From Chlamydia trachomatis (lineage in GTDB: Bacteria; Chlamydiota; Chlamydiia; Chlamydiales; 2-12-FULL-49-11), in the NCBI GenBank assembly GCA_945870925.1, contig CAMBTZ010000081.1:1-6316 (forward strand): DNA of 6,316 nt, written 5' to 3'. Made by a program: the position numbers and the translations under genes. Of the stretch, positions 5,612 to 6,316 are shown one piece after another. Position 1 is the stretch's first letter. Each line of letters starts with the position of its first letter. Below the pieces are notes generated by a model. The model was not told the DNA's origin and searched no databases. It was given only the letters and a program-made list of their open reading frames with translations.

Positions 5612-6154
5612 ATGGAAATCTTATCTCATTACGATTTTGAGACCTCTTTTGATAAAGATGTTATCTTAAAAAAATGCCAAAAATGCATAAACGAATCGGC
5701 CTCATCAAAAAACGACTTAGCTCTTGGATTACAATATAATAGGGAAATACTATCAAGTGATTCGCTTAATCACTCGATTCGATTTTTAAATGATATAGTT
5801 GGCAACTCCTTATTCACTGAAGAATTGATTAAAAAGGAACAATATATTGGGAAATATACAGGCACTATTCGAAAAAATGATAGACGCTACGGCTACCCCC
5901 TTAATAATTATTGTTATGAATATCCAGTACCGGATGAAACAGGAATAAATTATGTAATCGATGGTACAAACGGAAATTATACACGCTTTATTAATCACAG
6001 TAACTCTCCTAATATAAAACCTTTCTACGCTTTTACAGAAGGACTGTATCATGTAATCTTCCTTGCCATTCAAGATATTCCAAAAGGATCCCAACTCTTT
6101 TTTGATTACGGAAAAACTTACTGGTATATTCGTGGCACCCCTCAAGTCCTATAG
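5612..6154 (+). CDS. SET-domain protein, putative lysine methyltransferase
   Basis: The 180-residue product has a recognisable SET domain in its last two thirds. IGKYTGTIRKND (79-90) matches the SET-N strand. NYTRFINHSNSPNIKP (122-137) carries the NHS-x-x-PN signature that binds S-adenosylmethionine and forms the pseudoknot. DIPKGSQLFFDYGKTYW (155-171) carries the catalytic-type tyrosine, Y166, in the DYG motif. The usual GxG motif near the domain start is reduced to VGNSLF (63-68), and there is no post-SET cysteine cluster. The first 60 residues are unassigned and include CQKC (22-25). Known chlamydial SET proteins are a C. pneumoniae enzyme reported to methylate the histone-like protein Hc1 and the secreted C. 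trachomatis NUE that acts on host histones. Either role is possible. There is no Sec signal. The gene begins two bases after the sctP stop, so it is probably in the T3SS operon, but it is far more AT-rich than sctN, which suggests later insertion. Confidence 0.85.
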   Translation: MEILSHYDFETSFDKDVILKKCQKCINESASSKNDLALGLQYNREILSSDSLNHSIRFLNDIVGNSLFTEELIKKEQYIGKYTGTIRKNDRRYGYPLNNYCYEYPVPDETGINYVIDGTNGNYTRFINHSNSPNIKPFYAFTEGLYHVIFLAIQDIPKGSQLFFDYGKTYWYIRGTPQVL

Positions 6155-6165
6155 CTCTTTTACTC

Positions 6166-6194
6166 TTAACATGTCATAGTAATAATAAAATAAT
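6166..6194 (+). promoter_or_regulatory. Candidate promoter for the gene leaving the window
   Basis: TTAACA (6166-6171; 5 of 6 to TTGACA) is 17 bases before AATAAT (6189-6194; 5 of 6 to TATAAT). A start at about 6201 would leave a leader of about eight bases before the ATG at 6209. Such matches are common in DNA this AT-rich, so support is modest. Confidence 0.35.
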
Positions 6195-6214
6195 TTTTAT
6201 TAATAAATATGACA
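6172..6214. repeat. Imperfect inverted repeat after the SET gene
   Basis: The outer arms TGTCATA (6172-6178) and TATGACA (6208-6214) are perfect complements (7 bp). The inner arms TAATAAAA (6183-6190) and TTTTATTA (6195-6202) give 8 bp around a TAAT loop, with a small internal loop of four against five bases between the two stems. The right arm contains the ATG of the downstream open frame, and the repeat covers the spacer and -10 of the candidate promoter. No T-run follows on either strand, so a classic intrinsic terminator is not supported. An operator or a start-codon hairpin fits better. Confidence 0.45.
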
Positions 6215-6316
6215 AAAAAAATAATATTATTCCTTTATTTCTTATTTTTTATTTTTTCCGTGTATCAAACTTCCCAATTTTATTCAGATGTTAATAAAAA
6301 TCAGACAATTATATTT
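6209..6316 (+). CDS. Start of a putative secreted or membrane protein, 3' end outside window
   Basis: An ATG at 6209 opens 36 codons with no stop before the window ends, in DNA of about 15% GC where stop codons should be frequent. The translation begins with two lysines (MTKK), then a strongly hydrophobic run (IILFLYFLFFIFSV, residues 5-18), then a polar stretch (YQTSQFYSDVNKNQ). That is the layout of a Sec signal peptide or signal anchor. No Shine-Dalgarno sequence is visible, and the start codon lies in the right arm of an inverted repeat. TAA at 6191-6193 is the nearest in-frame stop upstream, so 6209 is the only plausible start. The hydrophobic run could also come by chance from T-rich sequence, because Phe, Leu and Ile codons are T-rich. 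The function cannot be told. Confidence 0.45.
   Translation, partial: MTKKIILFLYFLFFIFSVYQTSQFYSDVNKNQTIIF

Noticed and set aside
5810..6145. 111-codon minus-strand frame opposite the SET gene
   Set aside because: The plus-strand reading carries clear SET motifs and this one resembles nothing. Its length is chance in AT-rich DNA.
6172..6214. Inverted repeat as an intrinsic terminator of the T3SS operon
   Set aside because: The stem is almost all A/T and is followed by an A-run on the + strand. The minus strand has no T-run after the stem either.
6220..6231. Palindrome AATAATATTATT as a separate regulatory site
   Set aside because: Short A/T-only palindromes are expected by chance at this base composition, and it lies inside the downstream open frame.

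Overview
The window is a block of chlamydial type III secretion system (T3SS) genes, all on the + strand and tightly packed. The gene order (sctD, cdsE, sctF, sctG, a CT668-like gene, sctN, sctO, sctP) matches the Chlamydia trachomatis run CT664 to CT671. The DNA is AT-rich and some of the proteins diverge from what is usual in Chlamydia. The source is therefore most likely a member of the Chlamydiae, and more probably a Chlamydia-related environmental or symbiont lineage (Parachlamydia, Waddlia, Simkania or Rhabdochlamydia type) than Chlamydia itself. That placement is inferred from gene order and from remembered family features, not from a database search.

Layout: 1-1020 is the 3' part of sctD, the inner-membrane ring gene; its frame is open from base 1, so the true start lies upstream. 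A 45-base gap with a good sigma70-like promoter leads into cdsE (1066-1305), sctF (needle, 1315-1563) and sctG (1612-2058), which are the needle subunit and its two chaperones. Next comes a Ser/Gln-rich protein (2065-2718) whose C-terminus looks like an SctI inner-rod tail. Then come the export ATPase sctN (2719-4038), the stalk sctO (4040-4540) and the needle-length ruler/substrate switch sctP (4524-5609). Gaps are between -17 and +48 bases, so from cdsE onward this reads as one operon.

Two bases after sctP is a 180-residue SET-domain protein (5612-6154), a putative lysine methyltransferase, at the position where Chlamydia has sctQ. It is much more AT-rich than sctN (about 31% GC in 5641-5880 against about 45% in 3181-3420). 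After it the DNA becomes extremely AT-rich (about 15% GC in 6181-6316). This tail holds an imperfect inverted repeat, a candidate promoter, and the first 36 codons of an open frame that looks like a signal peptide and leaves the window.

How the genes work together: SctD builds the inner-membrane ring. CdsE and SctG keep SctF monomeric until export. The CT668-like protein may supply the inner rod. SctN with its stalk SctO unfolds substrates and feeds them to the export gate. SctP measures the needle and switches specificity. The SET protein is not a known machine part; its place in the operon suggests either an effector co-expressed with the apparatus or a bacterial enzyme acting on chlamydial histone-like proteins.
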